Source of the DNA: Acanthacorydalis orientalis
Lineage: Eukaryota; Arthropoda; Insecta; Megaloptera; Corydalidae
Direction of reading: 5' to 3'
Length of the DNA: 64,000 nt
NCBI GenBank assembly: GCA_034766995.1
Contig: CM068313.1
Coordinates: forward strand, 9,100,461 to 9,164,460
The stretch's first letter is position 1. Each line of letters starts with the position of its first letter. Shown here piece by piece: positions 62,615 to 64,000 of the stretch. Below the pieces are notes generated by a model, which worked only from the letters and a program-made list of their open reading frames with translations, did no database searches and was not told the origin of the DNA. The position numbers and the translations under genes were made by a program.

Positions 62615-63085
62615 TGTCACTTCACAAACCAAGAATTTTTTTTCTAATCAAAAATGATTAATAAATGATTATAAAAATCAGATTTTTCTATACTTTAAGA
62701 TGCATTTTTACTGAAGCATAGCACGTCTTGAAATTGCTCATATTTACCAATTGAAATGCATCGTTTTGAATATAGCTTTGAAAATAAATTAAAGTTCAAT
62801 ATTTGAATCCTTCTTAGCTGTACTTATTACAAGATACTAGATATGTAACGATTTTACAGTGTCTATAAAATAAAGTTATTATCTGTCAATTATTTTCTAT
62901 ATTCTTGTCTTTAAAGTATCATCAAAGAATCAAGATAAAGAAAAATCTCAGATTTTTCTGTGAATGATAACATTGTTTTTTAAATGCGCACAATCAATAA
63001 TTAAAAATGATGAATAATAATTTATTGAATATTTTTCAGCAGATAAAAAGTGTGTGTGAGATGAAAAAAGAATTTGGGAAAACGT
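62615..63085. repeat. foldback family fragments
   Basis: 62615-62700 is a left half (cacttcacaaaccaag, ataaatgattataaaaatca); 62945-63085 is a right half (agatttttctgtgaatgat, gaataataatttattgaat). Confidence 0.5.
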
Positions 63086-63355
63086 TTCTTGTACTATAAT
63101 ATTCAATAATTACTCATTGTAACTCTATAAAATAAATAAAAGTGTTGTTCAAACATATAATATTTTTATTTTTATTTTCAAGAAATATAAGTGTAAAAAA
63201 AATATTTTTTAGGAAATAATAATGTTTCTGGTTCTACCAAAAAGCAATAGAGAACAAAACTAGAAACAGATACTTCTAAATTAGTATAAATAGATTTCAT
63301 AGTGCCGTTTAATTCGAAAAACCATTATAATACTAATCATAATACCATTTCGCAG

Positions 63356-63517
63356 GTGTTTTGAAGTGGTGTTCATCATCGTCATGACAGGTCGAGTCTG
63401 TCGGTTGTGGGTAGCGGTGCTTTCAGCTGTTCTCGCCATTAAATAATTTCTGAACGAAATTGATCATGAAATCGTCTTCAATTATCAAACACGAGATTTG
63501 CATTTCCATCTGTTCGG
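63356..63517 (+). other. candidate exon (5' exon of an unknown gene)
   Basis: A higher-GC block of 162 nt between tttcgcag and a strong gtgagt donor. TATAAATA lies about 70 bp upstream (63285-63292). It contains a 20-codon frame from 63384 with a hydrophobic run (LWVAVLSAVLA), then a second ATG at 63466 with A at -3 that stays open to the donor (MKSSSIIKHEICISICS). It could be a first exon of a plus-strand gene continuing past 64000, or a noncoding exon. No homology recognised. Confidence 0.35.
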
Positions 63518-63839
63518 GTGAGTGTGTTTTTTTAAAGGGATAATACTTAAAAAAATTATAAATAATAATTGAGTGTATCCAAAAAACATAACTAAAAAGC
63601 AACTATTTAGGAATTAAAATAAATATAGAAACAAATATCGATTTTAATACATTTTAATAAACCATACTAGAACACCGAATGTTCAGAAAGAAATTATAAA
63701 ATAATTGAGAAGTATGATTTATTCTCATAAAAATTTTTATTAATATTACATTTTTAAAAACAATATTTAACAATATTTAAAAACAATAAAGATTTTCAGT
63801 TTTATGACATTAAAACGTACAAAAAAAAAAACAATAAGA

Positions 63840-64000
63840 ATGTTTGGCAATAGCTAAATTCATTTTTATAATTTAATTTTTCAATCCCTCATAAACCACT
63901 GAATAAAAATGTTCAATAAAGTGATTATTGATCGCTTTGATTGTAGCTTATTTGTATTTTAATAGCCGTACCATTATTTTCATAGTACTAAATTACAGAA
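63840..64000. repeat. foldback family, left arm, runs off the window
   Basis: atagctaaattcatttttat, atccctcataaaccactg, ttcaataaagtgattattga, ccgtaccattattttcatag, aattacagaa. The right arm would be beyond 64000. Confidence 0.55.

Noticed and set aside
1..64000. tRNA, rRNA, CRISPR arrays, operons
   Set aside because: No tRNA B-box with matching A-box, no rRNA-like sequence and no regularly spaced short repeats with unique spacers were seen.

Overview
This is eukaryotic, very A+T-rich DNA, most likely from an insect. The signs are spliced genes with GT-AG introns, an arthropod-type core promoter, a secreted cuticle-like protein, abundant mariner-family transposons and dozens of long (TA)n microsatellites. 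The order cannot be fixed from the sequence. There are no prokaryotic features. Only two protein-coding genes can be supported, both on the minus strand; the rest is intron, intergenic DNA and repeats.

Region 1 (1-9 kb): no genes. It holds (TA)n tracts, two full copies of a ~570 bp mariner-derived MITE (called MITE-A here; 2364-2936 and 5626-6193) and three copies of a second, ~490 bp mariner-derived MITE (MITE-B). Region 2 (8.9-11.45 kb): a small secreted cuticle-like protein gene, complete, with TATA box, two-codon first coding exon, intron, signal-peptide exon, stop and poly(A) signal. About 100 bp upstream of its start site lies a perfect FTZ-F1-type site. Region 3 (11.5-24 kb): decayed mariners, a possible LTR remnant, a small MITE with CAGTGGCG ends, and dispersed repeats.

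Region 4 (24-46 kb, perhaps to 50.3 kb): an NK2-class homeobox gene, the ventral nervous system defective (vnd/NKX2-2) orthologue. Four exons are secure: a TN-domain exon, a linker exon, the exon with most of the homeodomain, and the last exon with homeodomain residues 53-60, the NK2-specific domain and a C-terminal WW. A fifth, further 5' exon at 45771-45986 fits by phase and base composition. The initiator ATG was not found. A promoter-like, CpG-containing block lies at 49.75-50.45 kb. Introns of 2-7 kb are loaded with repeats, and several unique, higher-GC islands inside them are enhancer candidates. Region 5 (50.5-64 kb): upstream DNA with a short tandem array split by a MITE-B copy, a Dorsal/E-box/Zelda-like motif cluster at 57.4 kb, and a possible first exon of another plus-strand gene at 63.36-63.52 kb.

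The dominant unexplained structure is a foldback (inverted-repeat) family I do not recognise, with about 30 diverged full or half copies across the window. vnd patterns the ventral neuroectoderm and the cuticle-like protein is a structural secreted product; nothing suggests the two genes work together.
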